Source: Nereocystis luetkeana
Taxonomy: Eukaryota; Sar; Phaeophyceae; Laminariales; Laminariaceae
Reading direction: 5' to 3'
Assembly (NCBI GenBank): GCA_031213475.1
Contig: JARUPZ010000002.1
Coordinates: 16,394,738 to 16,458,737, forward strand
DNA length: 64,000 bases
The notes beneath the pieces are model-generated. The model ran no database searches. It was not told the origin of the DNA and saw only the letters and a list, made by a program, of their open reading frames with translations. Shown here piece after piece: positions 1 through 10,899 of this stretch. Made by a program: the position numbers and the translations under genes. How positions within the stretch are numbered: position 1 is the first letter of the stretch; every line of letters begins with the position of its first letter.

Positions 1-19
1 TGGCAATATGACACTCTCA

Positions 20-122
20 CGTGGGACCATAGTTAATAGGACCAAATATTGTTAGTAAAAATAGTTCAATCTATAGATTTTATGTATACCATAGGTCCTA
101 TTAACTATGGTCCCCCCGTAAT
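20..122 (-). mobile_element. MITE family 1 (TA-target palindrome), copy 1
   Basis: This is a near-complete palindrome of about 105 bases, one of 13 in the window. Intact copies run from TTACGGGGGACC to GGTCCCCCGTAA and are flanked by TA on both sides. Inside the ends lie the arms CATAGTTAATAGGACC and its inverse, around an AT-rich core. There is no coding capacity. Here the left end has diverged and lacks the outer bases. TA target choice and palindromic form suggest mobilisation by a Tc1/mariner-type transposase; no such gene is seen in the window. Confidence 0.85.
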
Positions 123-336
123 AACTACACCGTATAACACGTACGATAGGATTACACCCCCCCTTCCCTACGAATTTCGAAGACGATGCTCTCGAAATCG
201 AGGAAGGCGCAAACGCCGAGCGATGCATGTGTTTGTGGAAAGATCTCGCCGAGATATTTCTAAAGCCAACATGTATTATGGCTGTGCGTGCCTACCCCGT
301 TGTTTCGGAGAAATTCGGCTCCGGAATTCCGTTTCC

Positions 337-412
337 GGGGGGGGGGGGGGGTGTACTTGATACCTGGTAGGAGAGATGTACTCGATCTCATGCATGGCCG
401 TAGTCGTATGAC
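337..412 (+). repeat. Fragment of G-tract-headed dispersed repeat
   Basis: A run of twelve or more G is followed by TGTACTTGATA, then GGAGAGATGTACTCGATCTCATG and GCCGTAGTCGTATGACC. The same words appear at 26.15, 28.75 and 45.13 kb and inverted at 27.62-27.69 kb. Relative to the 27.6 kb copy this one carries an extra CCTGGTA at 363-369 (see findings). The family is not recognised. Confidence 0.6.
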
Positions 413-968
413 CGGGGGGGGTGTGTGATATGTTATCACCCGTGTGATACGGTACTGCAGCAGCTTCTACAGTGAAACATTAATGTTCTTTCGGGTACAT
501 AGACGGTAAACAGAAAAGAGCGGCGACTTACCACCGCGAACAGCGACGGAACGGCCGGGGGAAGGAGGGGCAAGAAGAACGTGTCGTTACAGAACGCGCG
601 CCGTTTCGTTCAGTGGCATTGCTGTATGTACATGTGCATCGTACATCAAGGTGGTACGGCAACATCACACCAACCTAATCGGAAGCATAGAGTGTGCCTG
701 TGGGCTTCTGGGTTGAATATTGAAACGTGCTGAATGAATGAACCATGTACGAAATATTCCCAAACACAGGGTGGCATCGTATTGCCGCGTGCAATTTTGT
801 TTGTTGAAAAAATGTAGTACGTATTGTGATCGCCTTAGTTTTGGTACCCGACGGCAGAAGGCAAATCTAAAAGCGGACGACGGCGTTGTTCATATTTTAC
901 GTCGTCTGTTGTACAAGAACACAGGAGGGTTAAACACCCTTTTTTACCCCAGCAAAAATGATCCAAAG
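413..968. other. No gene seen
   Basis: Unique-looking sequence without exon-like reading frames bounded by splice sites. A second G-run follows at about 414-421. Confidence 0.5.
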
Positions 969-1068
969 ACAACACCACTCTGGGTGTCTTTCAATATAAG
1001 GACCGCTTGGTATTCATGTCAGTGTCTCAAACGGTCCTAATATTGAAAGACATCCAGAGTGGCATAGC
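969..1068. mobile_element. Palindromic foldback element (family 5)
   Basis: Two arms of about 35 bases, reading CCACTCTGGGTGTCTTTCAATAT and then GGACCG, face each other around a loop of about 28 bases. The inverted right arm ends at about 1068. A foldback of this size without coding capacity fits a MITE. Only one copy is visible in the window, so the family assignment is weak. Confidence 0.55.
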
Positions 1069-1093
1069 ACCAAAATCTTTCAGTCGTCGGACA

Positions 1094-1215
1094 GATAGAT
1101 GATCTACAGATAGATCATCTGCAGATAGATCATCTACAGATATATAGAATCTACTGATGGATCATCTACAGATAGATTATTTACTGGTAGACCATCTACA
1201 GATAGATCATCTAGA
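1094..1215. repeat. 15-bp minisatellite
   Basis: About eight degenerate units of ATCATCTACAGATAG follow each other head to tail. Confidence 0.8.
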
Positions 1216-1559
1216 TCCTATCCTGCCGTTATGGGATGCTGTGCAGGATCTGTACAGTACAGATCCCACCGACAGGAAACACGTCCTAGATCATGCAGGT
1301 TATACAGCGCCCACCCGGCAACGTAAGCTCCAGTAGATCGTACAGATCAATAATAAACGTATCTTTCCTGACAGGTCTAGATCAGGAAGTAGGAATCGAT
1401 TACCTGTGCGATGATATGTACGAGACGCTTGTCTCCAAAACGTATGCGCGTTTCTAAAGTTACTATTAGTATTGCTATTAATAGTATCGTCAGCAAAAAT
1501 CTTAACTAAAAATCATAGCATGAACACCCGATCCCTCGACCATTACCTGAGCTGTAACT
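1216..1559. other. No gene seen
   Basis: No exon or named repeat recognised. One TATTAATA word lies at 1476. Confidence 0.4.
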
Positions 1560-1564
1560 AAAAA

Positions 1565-1815
1565 AGGTCACCTGGGAGAAAAAACCGCCGGCTCTTCGGC
1601 GTTGGGTTCTCGCAAAGCAACCTTGCCCGTTCCCATCGTCGCGTTGGACGCCGCATCAAAAGCGACAAAAAAGTGGTCGGCACCAAGCACGCACGCCTCG
1701 AACTCTTGTCGAATCCCCTGAGCAACACGAAAAAACGTTGAGCAAAACCCATCGCGGTCGACGATAAGAGAGGGGCCCGGGGGGAGCGCATGCACACGAA
1801 AGCAGATTGTTTTTG
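1565..1815 (-). CDS. Possible terminal exon of an unknown gene
   Basis: One minus-strand frame reads like protein, with stretches such as EFEACVLGADHFFVAFDAAS and GTGKVALREPNAEEPAV, and ends at a stop near 1565. A pyrimidine-rich stretch followed by AG lies within it (around 1720-1740 on the minus strand), so the true left border is unclear. No family is recognised and no upstream exon could be joined with confidence. It could also be a chance open frame. Confidence 0.25.
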
Positions 1816-1876
1816 CGGTAACCGTAGTGACGTTTCGTGGCGGGAGATACCAAAAGATAGGTCGTCTCCACGTCAC

Positions 1877-2650
1877 ATCAAATCAAGTTACGTTTTCGTT
1901 TCCCCCCTCTTAAAGCCTTGATGTGGATCGTCCGACGTGATTTTTTTTTTGGGGGGGGGTTCCCTGGCCGCGTCTCTGTCGTTGGGAAAGGTCCTTGGGT
2001 CTTTCGAGGTTATACCTGACGCCTACACACTACCAGTGTATGCGTATGATATGTACATCAACATTTTTTTCAGGCGGTGGCGTCGTTTTTGTTGTGTCTG
2101 TGACGGGATCGATACGTATACGTAGACATGGGAACGCATGCGTGCTTAGGATTGTTAGAAGAAGTGATGTCACACCTCTCAAAACGAGGTGCACACGGTA
2201 GATTAGGGGAACCTCGACAGTAGATGTGTGCCGGGTTCCCCTGTCTCCAGCACTGTCTCCTGCTCCTGCTTCGTCTACCCTTTTATCTCCTGGATTATGC
2301 ACCTTCTACGTGGCTACGCTCGTTTGATGAAGCGACAGCGGCAGCGATGAATGGACGCATAGCACGATGGGCTTAATTTCAGCACCGACATACCTGCACC
2401 CCTACGAAGCAACTCCCTCAAAATGATGGGCCTACTTCTGACACGGAGACAAATTATGTCTCCACGTCTTGTGGTGTCTTGTGGGCATGACGAGTGGCGA
2501 GTCCCTCTTCTATATGTACCAGGTAGTCATTTGCCACGGTAGCAACATTAGCATTGCTCGAGGACGGGAACGGCCGGAAAAAAAAGGCTCGAGGTATCCA
2601 TTTGCACGAGTGGCCAATCAAGCCACCCCCCCCCCCCTCCCCAAAAACAA
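1877..2650. other. No firm gene
   Basis: Mostly unremarkable sequence with a T9G9 junction near 1940-1958 and one TACCAGGTA word at 2517. Confidence 0.4.
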
Positions 2651-2654
2651 TCAA

Positions 2655-3310
2655 CGTTTTTTCCGCGAGCAAAGCCCTTCACGTTATGCACGGCAAAACG
2701 TTATCCATCGTGTCTAATTCTACGCACTCCCAGTTTTTGGGCTCTGGTGTGAGAGGTGCAGCTATCAGCTTTCTTCCTGTTGAACACAACAAATCCGTTA
2801 ACTGGCCCGGGGTCAGACCAACAAATCATCTTATTTCTGCACGGTTACACGGGGTTCACCTCGGCGGTGGCTCGGAGAAGCGTTTGCCTCTTTATTCGAT
2901 AAGTCTGGGCTGTGTGTCCTAAATCTGGCCACCAGTAAGCGATCCCATCACCATCGCGTACACACTAGCACCGAACTGATCTGATAGATATACACGCCAC
3001 AATCCTACCCGGGGGAGTGTTTTCGGAATGTTTTTGAGTGATCGACGTTGAAGCCCACACTGCACTTTGGCGGATGGCAAAGCGCAAGAACAATAGCGGG
3101 AACGAGGATACGCCTTCGCGGCACACACCCGGCGTTTTCCAAGCTATCGACTCAAACCTTTGGATAAGGGTGCTTGCTCTCCACAACGACGCCGTGCACT
3201 CGTCGACAGAGCTGCTCGAATGGCTCGGACGGGTTTGTATGCCTGCGTGGGGCGAAACGTCCAAGTGCGACGACGGCAAAAAAGCGATGCTTGTTGCACC
3301 CCCTCAACGG
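2655..3310 (+). CDS. Two exon-like stretches of an unknown gene
   Basis: Two plus-strand stretches read like protein. The first (about 2665-2860) includes HVMHGKTLSIVSNSTHSQFL and FLPVEHNKSVNWPGVRPTNH. The second (3054-3310) includes ALWRMAKRKNNSGNED and LIRVLALHNDAVHSS-like text, and ends before a GT at 3311 (CAACGG/GTGACC). An AG acceptor precedes it at 3052-3053. I could not fix how they join and recognise no family. The stretch points tail to tail with the minus-strand gene that ends at 3449. They may be exons of one host gene or remains of a mobile element. Confidence 0.3.
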
Positions 3311-3448
3311 GTGACCCGGAGTGCATGTGGTGCTGCTATGTCTGCTTCATCTTGCTGACACCATTACTAGAGGACGCATGTGTACTGCCCCGAGATGTAA
3401 CATAGGCGTAACCTAATGTCTAGGTGCGAAAAAAAAGCCCACCATCAG

Positions 3449-6400
3449 TCACTGCGTCTCGTCAGGCTCCAGCTGCGACCTGGGTAGCAAAAGACACGTC
3501 CACTTTTGATCACACACACGCCACTTGCTGCTACTAGCACGCCGTTTTTTTTCTCGTCGCCCCAGGAGAAAATGTCCTACGCACACCTCGACTCCTCCGT
3601 CTCCTGCTCCATAAGCTCTTGCAGGCGTCGCACCGGTACGCCAAATCTCGCCGCCTGCCATACCGTCGAGCTAGCCGCGGCTTTCTCGGCAGCTTTTCGG
3701 TGCTCGGCGTCAGCGGCCAATTTTTCCTTCTCCGACGCGCGGGATAGCAAGGAATCTAGCGCGGCGGAAAACGCCCGCTCCCTCGCGGAAACCCTGGCCC
3801 TCGCGCACACCCTTCCTTTGGCCCACGCCTCCCTGCGGAAACAGTCGCGGTGAGGTTGAACGAACAATGGGGTGGTTGTGAGTCTCACTTTTCGGTAAAC
3901 GCTGCCGGTGAACGGTGTCGGTAGAGTGACTGAGCGGTGTCGTCTTCTCTCTCCCTATGTATGTACTCGTAGTGCCTTTTGCCCCTTTCGAGCAGGACTT
4001 CTGCGCACCCCACCCCGGCATAAACGTGACTACGTACTCGCACGGGCATGCAGTCAAGCCAGCGCATAAATATATATATATATCATCGCCCTCTCTTGCC
4101 AAAACTAGCTCAAGTCATGAATTAGTTGATTCCCTCTAACCCTGCCCTAATTTGTATCTATTCATCATTATTGTTGCGTTTGATATTATGATCCATGCAT
4201 TCCATCTTAGCCGCTACAGCCCTGTGAATTTTACACCTTGAAGCTCATCGTCAGACCCACATAGATAAGCATTGCGGAGTTTTGCTTTCGTGTGATTGAT
4301 GGTGAACGCAGCCGAGGCAAAAAAAATGGTACCTGTTCAGGGCTGCGTCGATGATAGATTGTGCGGTCTTTCCCGCCACCTTCCTGTGCAACTCCGTCTC
4401 GGTAGGGCGACGGTGGATACGCGTGTGCCAAGACTCCTTTGCTTGCTGCCCTTGTTCTTTCACTCGCAAATCTTCCTCGTGTCTGGGTGACGTGACAGGA
4501 TCGGCGGAGGAGAAGGACACACCGAACCAAATGATTTGTCTCCCTCCTAGGTTTGACGTGCAACGTTTAAAGCGCGACCGACGTGTACCACAGCAGTGTC
4601 GATCAATCAATTCGATCGATATCACAGCCGGCGTATTGACAACAGACAACTGCAAACATACCAGGGCCCGAACACCTGGTACCAAGTATCAACACCGGTA
4701 CGACGTGTGGTCTACAGCGGCAAACGGGAGTCTGGAATCTTCGCCGCCGCTTGGAGAAACACGGAAGGAGATAGGATGCCAAATTGCGTCATCACATATC
4801 ATATTAGGCTCATTCTTATCGGAGAAAGTTTTTTCCAAAAATTCCAAAGTTTGGAAATAATTGGAGATATGTATCGAGATACGGAGGCGTTCTGTCACTA
4901 TTCGCGAAATTCTCCAGAAGCAAACATATCAAGTTCGGTAACATTCCAATAATTGGAAAAAAAAGACAGGAAAATATGGGAGATTGAAAAATTGCGCGAA
5001 AAAAATGTCGAAAATTTGGACAAAAAGCTCTCCGATAAGAACGACCCTTATATGTACGTGTACTTACACAGCAAGCCGTCGTAAACTTCCTACGGTTGCT
5101 CACATACAAAATCAACGACATCAACAACCACAACAACGACAACAATAAAGTGTGTTGCTGTCGTTTTGTTTTCTGTTGGGAATATGGGGGGGGGGGAGGT
5201 TCGGTTCAGGGACTTGGTCGGACACACTGGCTTAATACAAGAAGTACGCATATATATACAGTACGCGACAGCAGCCAGAATATCCTATTTTGGCTAGGGG
5301 TCGATCTTAACGAGGGCTGTTTTTTAGTTTTTTTCGGTATGTTCCCGAAATTTCGTTTTTTTTTTTTTTTAATTTTTTTCGGTATTTTCCTGAAATTTCG
5401 GTATTTTAAAATACCGAAATTTCAGGAAAATACCGAAAAAAATTAAAAAAACAGCCATTTCCTATAGGAAAATACCGAAATTTCGGGAAAAAAACGAAAA
5501 AAAACTAAAAAACAGCCCGCGACCCTAAGGCTCGAGGCTTGTTACGATGTCATCGTCGAGCATAGGTTATGAAAAGCTAATATATAGGATTTAGAGTAAC
5601 GTCCCTCGCTGAGCACAGGTGCAGCTGTAAATTCTTAAACTACAGTAGTAAAAGAAACGTCAACCTGAAATCTCAAGTCCCAAATCTTCACACATGCAGC
5701 GTATTGTACGACGTATTTTATCGTAACCAAGCACATGGTGCACGACCACGTTGTTGGGCTCGCAACACTCGGCTCGAGGTACCTATCGTATTAAATGCGC
5801 GCACCTTTGTTCGGCGAGGGCGTTTGCACTCTTCCAAGCCGTCTGCACCTTTTGCTTGAGATCCAGGTACTCCTGGTAGCATCAGACGGCCAGCATTAAA
5901 GTTACGGAGGTCGTACTCGTACTCAGTGCGTGTTAATGGGCCACTCCAGCTGGGGGTGTTACTATTGTTGTATTTGAGAGTGTCGTTCGTACGATAGGAC
6001 AGTAATAATCCTTGGGCAATCGCTGATGTCCCAGTCTGTGCGTACGAACGATATTTTACTTTCAATTCGTACGTGCGTGAGAGGGAAACTATTTCCCAGC
6101 GAAAACGTGGGGTCATTCGAACATCGTACGTACGAGCACGCGGCGAAGTGACGGATTTTCGTGCCCGCTGTATCATATGCTGTACGTGTACGTGTAGTCA
6201 AGATAAAGGCGCAGCGTTATTATTACACCCACCAGGTACCTATACCTGCTTCGGTGTTCTGCAGGACAGAACGACGGACTCGTTGACCATACGCGTTTCT
6301 GATGGAAGGGCAGTATACCCTTCTGCTTGTCCGCCTACTGTCTCGGCAGCTGTCTCGACAGGCGGGCGGGTCGAAGGACAGGTTAACCCTTCTTCTTGTC

Positions 6401-6833
6401 CCCCTACTATCTCGGCGGCTGTCTCCAAAGGCGGGCCGGTCGAAGGAGAGGGTTCTTGGCAGACTTCATCTCTGTCATCGCCGCTTTGATTCGCCGCTTC
6501 CCCTGCTCCATCGACGTCACAACTTTCATTGGGTGCTTCAGCTCCATCTTCGCAACTTTCATTCGATGCTGCAGCAGCTGCATCACCGTCATAGTCGCCG
6601 CTTTCATTCGATGCCGCCGTAGTTTGGGAGCGCTCCTCTGACGTGTGCTGTTCGAAGCTTTCTTCTTCCTCCGATGACGCTGCTGCTGCGCCCAGCTCCT
6701 CTTGGTTGCTTAGTCTATCGTTTACAACACCTGCGGCGGACGTGCTCGCACCCTCCAAAGACGATAGCGGCGACAGAGACAGCTCGAATTCGTCGTCGCT
6801 GCTGTATGCGTCGGAACATTCCACGGTCGTCAT
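3449..6833 (-). CDS. Unknown acidic/coiled-coil protein, five exons
   Basis: Five minus-strand exons join in phase: 6833-6246, 5872-5805, 4482-4333, 3832-3587 and 3479-3449 (stop). Donors read CAG/GTATAG, AAG/GTGCGC, CAG/GTACCA and GAG/GTGTGC; all acceptors are AG. From the ATG at 6833 the product has 360 residues. Residues 1-196 are acidic and low in complexity: Ser/Glu/Asp-rich, with an ASNES-type repeat and two copies of a P-P-x-E-T-A-A-E-x-V-G-G-Q block. Residues 197-360 are charged and helical, with heptad-like stretches such as LDLKQKVQTAWKSANALAEQ and EKEKLAADAEHRKAAEKAAA, which predict a coiled coil. No catalytic motif is seen. The 1.3-kb second intron holds two foldback elements. The gene may begin further upstream, with the exons at 7157-7662. 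Exon structure is well supported; function is unknown. Confidence 0.75.
4804..5050 (+). mobile_element. MITE family 3 (TWA target), copy 1
   Basis: About 241 bases bounded by inverted ends of the form GGNTCATTCTTATCGGAGA and flanked by TTA on both sides. An inverted relative lies at 22.1 kb, flanked by TAA. A 3-base TWA duplication and GG-starting ends match the PIF/Harbinger superfamily. It sits in an intron of the 3.4-6.8 kb gene. Confidence 0.75.
5314..5518. mobile_element. Long near-perfect palindrome (family 4)
   Basis: The arms begin GGGCTGTTTTTTAG and are each about 100 bases. They contain two rounds of the word CCGAAATTTC next to A/T runs. The arms pair almost throughout, so the single strand would form one long hairpin. 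It lies in the same intron as the family 3 MITE. No second copy is visible. Confidence 0.7.
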
Positions 6834-7156
6834 GATGATGACGATGATGTGACCTTCCTTGCCCCGCTACCCTCTGCCACACAGACGACGCACCGCAAAC
6901 CGTAGCAACAGGTCTTCATTACACGCACTTTTCGGCTTAGAACAAGCAAGTGAGGGGAAGGATGCACATTCTGTACATACGAACTCGTACGCGAATCTGA
7001 TGCACCCGTGCAAGATCTTACCGTTGTGATATTAATAGCACGTTATCCGTCAGCACGAAAGCGTGCACGAGGAACAGACAATAAAAAGTACGCACACACT
7101 CAAAACTAAAGTAACGGACAAAAACAGCGAAAAGAGACAAAAAGTCAACTCCAGAC

Positions 7157-7662
7157 CAGTGCCTTCGAACATTTGGAACACCCGTTCCTCGGCGTTCTCG
7201 TTGAAGACAACGTCGGGAGGCATGCTCTTCAGTGCTTCATTTTATGGCCGGGAGAGGGTACTACGAAGAATAACGTGTGATTGGCTTTGGCGTTTGCTTG
7301 GTCTACGGTCGCGTTTCTGTGGCTACCTTGAGGGTGTTCTACTATGTGTTTTCGAGGAGGCCATGCTATGTAGGGGATGTGAAAACCTAATAGTGAAACA
7401 AAGGGGGGCATGCACTTTGCTTTTTCCGTGGGTCTTTACTGCGGGTTGTGGGTTGTTCCATTCTTTTTTTCAAACAGTTGATGGTGGATGAGAAGGTCAG
7501 AGCTAGACATCCCACGCGGAACTCATCGCTGCATAACCACTCCCCGGACCTCGGTGCTGCACCCAAGGCTTCGCGCAAAGATACGGCAAACAGCGGTCGC
7601 CCATCGTCAACTACCCGAAAGCAGCAGCGTGAATTGTCGTTGGAGAGAAGCATGTCCACCAT
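7157..7662 (-). CDS. Two exons, probably the 5' end of the 3.4-6.8 kb gene
   Basis: Exon 7662-7476 starts with ATG and encodes 62 residues (MVDMLLSNDNSRCCF... to ...LALTFSSTIN), ending in phase 1 before GTTTGA. Exon 7234-7157 follows an AG and encodes SLKSMPPDVVFNENAEE then RVFQMFEGTG. The two join in phase. A donor at 7156 (ACTG/GTCTGG) can join an acceptor at 6854 (GGAAG/GTCACATC), which reads straight into the ATG of the acidic gene as GHIIVIIMTTVE. That would make one gene of seven exons and about 455 residues. The 6854 acceptor lacks a clear pyrimidine tract, so a separate gene is still possible. No family is recognised. Confidence 0.5.
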
Positions 7663-7927
7663 GCCCAGTGAGTGCCACGGTTCGTAGTATGCCGGCCTTT
7701 AGAGTAGAGGAGCACTTTAGTGTAGACACACACGTTCCTAGTAAGCAAAGGGCACGGCCCTCGCAAGGACGCAAGGAGCAAGGAACAGGTTAGACTTGCG
7801 CGTCTTTGTTCCTCTTGCCTGACCCCTTTGGATCGTGGGAGAAAGGCTTCTCCTTCCTCTCTCGTCTCTTGCATACTTGTGCCGTCTATACTACAGCAGT
7901 ACTCTGTACCCTGTACCAGGTATTTTG
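7663..7927. other. Upstream region, no gene seen
   Basis: This is the probable promoter side of the minus-strand gene. I see no distinct element. TACCAGGTA lies at 7914. Confidence 0.4.
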
Positions 7928-8022
7928 CCCTTTTAAAACTGCAGTCCCGTTTTGGGGACAAACCACTGAAATTTAAAATAGTTTGCCCCCAACACGGGAC
8001 CGCGGTTCTAAAAAGGGGTTAA
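7928..8022. mobile_element. MITE family 2 (TTAA-target, piggyBac-like), copy 1
   Basis: A foldback of about 95 bases. Full copies read TTAACCCTTTTAG, then CNGCAGTCCCGTTTTGGGG, then a core, then the inverse, ending GGGTTAA. TTAA at both ends plus CCCTTT-type tips is the pattern of piggyBac-type elements. There is no coding capacity. The outer TTAA is eroded in this copy. Confidence 0.75.
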
Positions 8023-8754
8023 AAAGTTCGATGAAAACAAGAAATTTCGAAATTTCCAAGTTTTTGAAATCAGATGGCCTCGGTTTGTTCTGTTCAGGTG
8101 ATGATGATTTCAGGATCATACCTCAGACCTGGTACTGGTATGAAACAAGCACACCAGCAGACCACACACAGGAGCAGGAAATCACGAGATAAATACGAGC
8201 TGTCACGGGTATCATTGTCATATCACATTAATGCTGTACGTACCTCCAAAGCACTGGTGGTATATCGCACTCATACGAGTACTCTTGTGGCAGACTCGTG
8301 TGCTCCTCGTAATGCTGCTGACTGGCCTATGCTATTATTGTGGAAAAAACATGGGCACCCTCACCTGCTCTGTCTTGCCGCGGGCTACTGCTGTGTGGTC
8401 CGGAGCTGAACGGGGGCCGTGGTCGCGCTGTTCGCAAGCTTCGTGGCGAAGCAGCGCGGTTTCGTGGATGGCTGGATTCGCGAGCGTTGCGTACGTACTT
8501 TTTTGCACTACATTCAGAGTGAACTGCTCCCGATTCTCGTATTTTCCTGTAAATATTCAACCCGCCTCGCGCGTTTTCGGTAATGTACCAAGTAAATACT
8601 CGTACAGCCAGTGTAGTATTACTATTAGCAGGAGGTTGTTTTTGGCAGTGTTGGTACGTATACACCAGTTATTATTATTAATAGTATGCTTGCCTTCCTA
8701 CAATATAGCGTAGATGCCATTCCAATATATACCGAATATCCTTCCGTAAATCGA
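8023..8754. other. No gene seen
   Basis: No exon with convincing borders on either strand. TATTAATA lies at 8676. Confidence 0.4.
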
Positions 8755-9379
8755 GGACCTTTAACAATCTGGGAGAAGGGATCTTTAGGTTGGTAGGCTG
8801 TTCAGGTGTTTTGGTTCCTGTTGGGATCAAGGTACGGGCGAAGACCCAACCCAACCCCTGACCCTAACCCTAACCCCAAACCGCAGCCAAAACGGGAGGA
8901 CCTTTAACAATCTGGGAGAAGGGATCTTTAGGTTGGTAGGCTGTTCGGATGTTTTGGTTCCTGTTGGGATGAAGGCACGGGCGAAGACCCAACCCAACCC
9001 CTGACTCTAACCCTAACCCTATCCCTAACCCTGACCCCAAACCGCGGCCGAAACGGGCCAAAACTCGCCATAAACGAGGCTACGCCGAGTTTGCGTCGAA
9101 CCAGGAAATTTCTCAGATGCGGACGACGATTCCGAAGTGCAGACCACGGTACACATTTTTCAAGTAAATCACATCCCTAAAGATCCCTTCTCCCAGACTG
9201 CTAAACCTACTCCAAAACGGGCCTAAACTCGCCATAAACGCGACTGCGCCGCGTTTGCATCGAACCAGGAAATTTCTCAGTTGCGGACGACGATTCCGAA
9301 GTGCAGACGACCCTAAGCATTTTTCAAGTCAAAAACATCCCTAAAGATCCCTTCTACCAGACTGCTAAACCTACTCCGT
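8755..9379. repeat. Compound foldback of two tandem duplications with telomere-like cores
   Basis: Two direct copies of about 143 bases (from 8755 and 8898) start GGACCTTTAACAATCTGGGA. Each ends in degenerate CCCTAA runs (8863-8880, 9005-9040). They are followed by two direct copies of about 165 bases (from about 9052 and 9218) that end CCCTAAAGATCCCTTCTNCC. The ends of the second pair are the inverse of the starts of the first pair. The whole is therefore an inverted arrangement with tandem arms. Confidence 0.75.
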
Positions 9380-9970
9380 ATATCAGCAGTATTCCTCATA
9401 CGCTTCTCTGCCAGCCGTTTTCCACTTTCCATTCCCCACATCATTTCGTCTTAGCTTCGAGTATGTATCCTATTCCTCAACATTCCATCCCCTATTGCTG
9501 TAGCATAGAGAAGGGAAAGCTGACGATTGGAGAACGGAGAGCGGAGCGGTTCGCTGAAGTGCATTGCGGTTCAGCAAGATTGCTCGCGTGCAGCTTGGCG
9601 CTTGAATCGATCGGTGGTTCGTCCGTCCAACCATGCGCGTGTGTTTTTTACAGCTGCTGTTTGTTGTTGTACCCTCTGGCGAACCGTTTTTTGTTGTCTC
9701 CGACAGACGTGACGGGGGCTTTACCTTTTCGCGGCAGCTCGAGTGCGTGCTCATATTATTAAATACCAGGTATTAGATAGTAGAGCTTACCACGTACTTA
9801 CCAGGTATTGTTCGAGAAAATCGTTGGCACACACTCCGTCCTTTGTACGAGGCAAAGCAGATTTTGATAACCAACGTTCGGTTGCGTCTGATTGGCTCAC
9901 CCGGACAGTATAATCAAGATAATACACTCCCTGAGACGAATTTCAGACCCGGTTTCCTCCAAAACATGCC
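9380..9970. other. No gene seen
   Basis: No supported exon. TACCAGGTA occurs at 9764 and 9799. Confidence 0.4.
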
Positions 9971-10066
9971 TTAACCCCTTTAGAACCGCAGTCCCGTTTT
10001 GGGGACAAACCAGTCAAATTCTAAGTAATTTGTCCCCGAAACGGGACTGCGGTGCTAAAAGGGTTA
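9971..10066. mobile_element. MITE family 2, copy 2
   Basis: A complete TTAACCCC...GGGTTAA foldback with the CAGTCCCGTTTTGGGGACA arm and its inverse. Confidence 0.85.
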
Positions 10067-10301
10067 AGGGGCACACACAACGAAAATGGTGGATCTTGGA
10101 AACATTTCGTCGAGGTGGATGCATGCGACGCGTCGCTCGGCGTATTCAGTTCGCCCTCTCCGTGTGTCGAGAAACCCAGCTTTGAAAATCGTCCGAGGGG
10201 GTGTATTCTGCACGTTATCATACCAGGTATACGGTAACTTCAGGTTTTGCATGGGATTAGGGTGAGCTCTTTTTCGTCTCGTACCTGGTAGACAGCAGTA
10301 T

Positions 10302-10399
10302 CAACCCTTTTAGCACCACATTCCCGTTTTGGGGACAAACTACTTATAATTAGAGTGTTTTGTCCCCACATAGGGAGAGTGCGGTTCTAAAAGGGTTAA
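10302..10399. mobile_element. MITE family 2, copy 3
   Basis: Same foldback, AACCCTTTTAG to CTAAAAGGGTTAA. It lies only about 235 bases from copy 2. Confidence 0.8.
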
Positions 10400-10655
10400 T
10401 ACTACTGTGACCCGCCACCATTTTCTCGAATACATGGTGAGCTCCCCTCTTTGTTACTATTAATACCAAATACCAGGATTTCGACACGGTGGTTTGAGGG
10501 TACTTCGGATACCAATATAACTACTGTCTCCTAATGACCCTACTATTAACAAGACTTAAAACCCTGCTTTGTGAGGTTTGAGTTTTTTTTTTTTTTTTTT
10601 TTCCCCCGTCGACATCCACCACAACTGGTCAGTGTTCGTCCCGATTCTCCCATCC

Positions 10656-10768
10656 TATTACGGGGGGCCATAGTTAATAGGACCTACGGTACACACAAAG
10701 ACCTATATATTTCGCTATTTGTGATAACAATATTTGGTCATTTTAACTACGTATGGTCCCCCGTATTA
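10656..10768 (+). mobile_element. MITE family 1, copy 2
   Basis: TATTACGGGGGGCCATAGTT to GTCCCCCGTATTA. The right tip is slightly changed. Confidence 0.85.
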
Positions 10769-10899
10769 GAGGGAGTACAAGTTCTGTGGTCAGAAAACTA
10801 CGACACAGCCGAGACACAGCACAGCAGAGATACTACATTGTCATGAAGTAAGGGCCCATCTTAACGAACAACCTTTTTCATGATATTAGAATAGGAAAA

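Noticed and set aside
8755-9060. A chromosome end (telomere)
   Set aside because: The CCCTAA runs are short, degenerate and flanked on both sides by ordinary sequence and genes.
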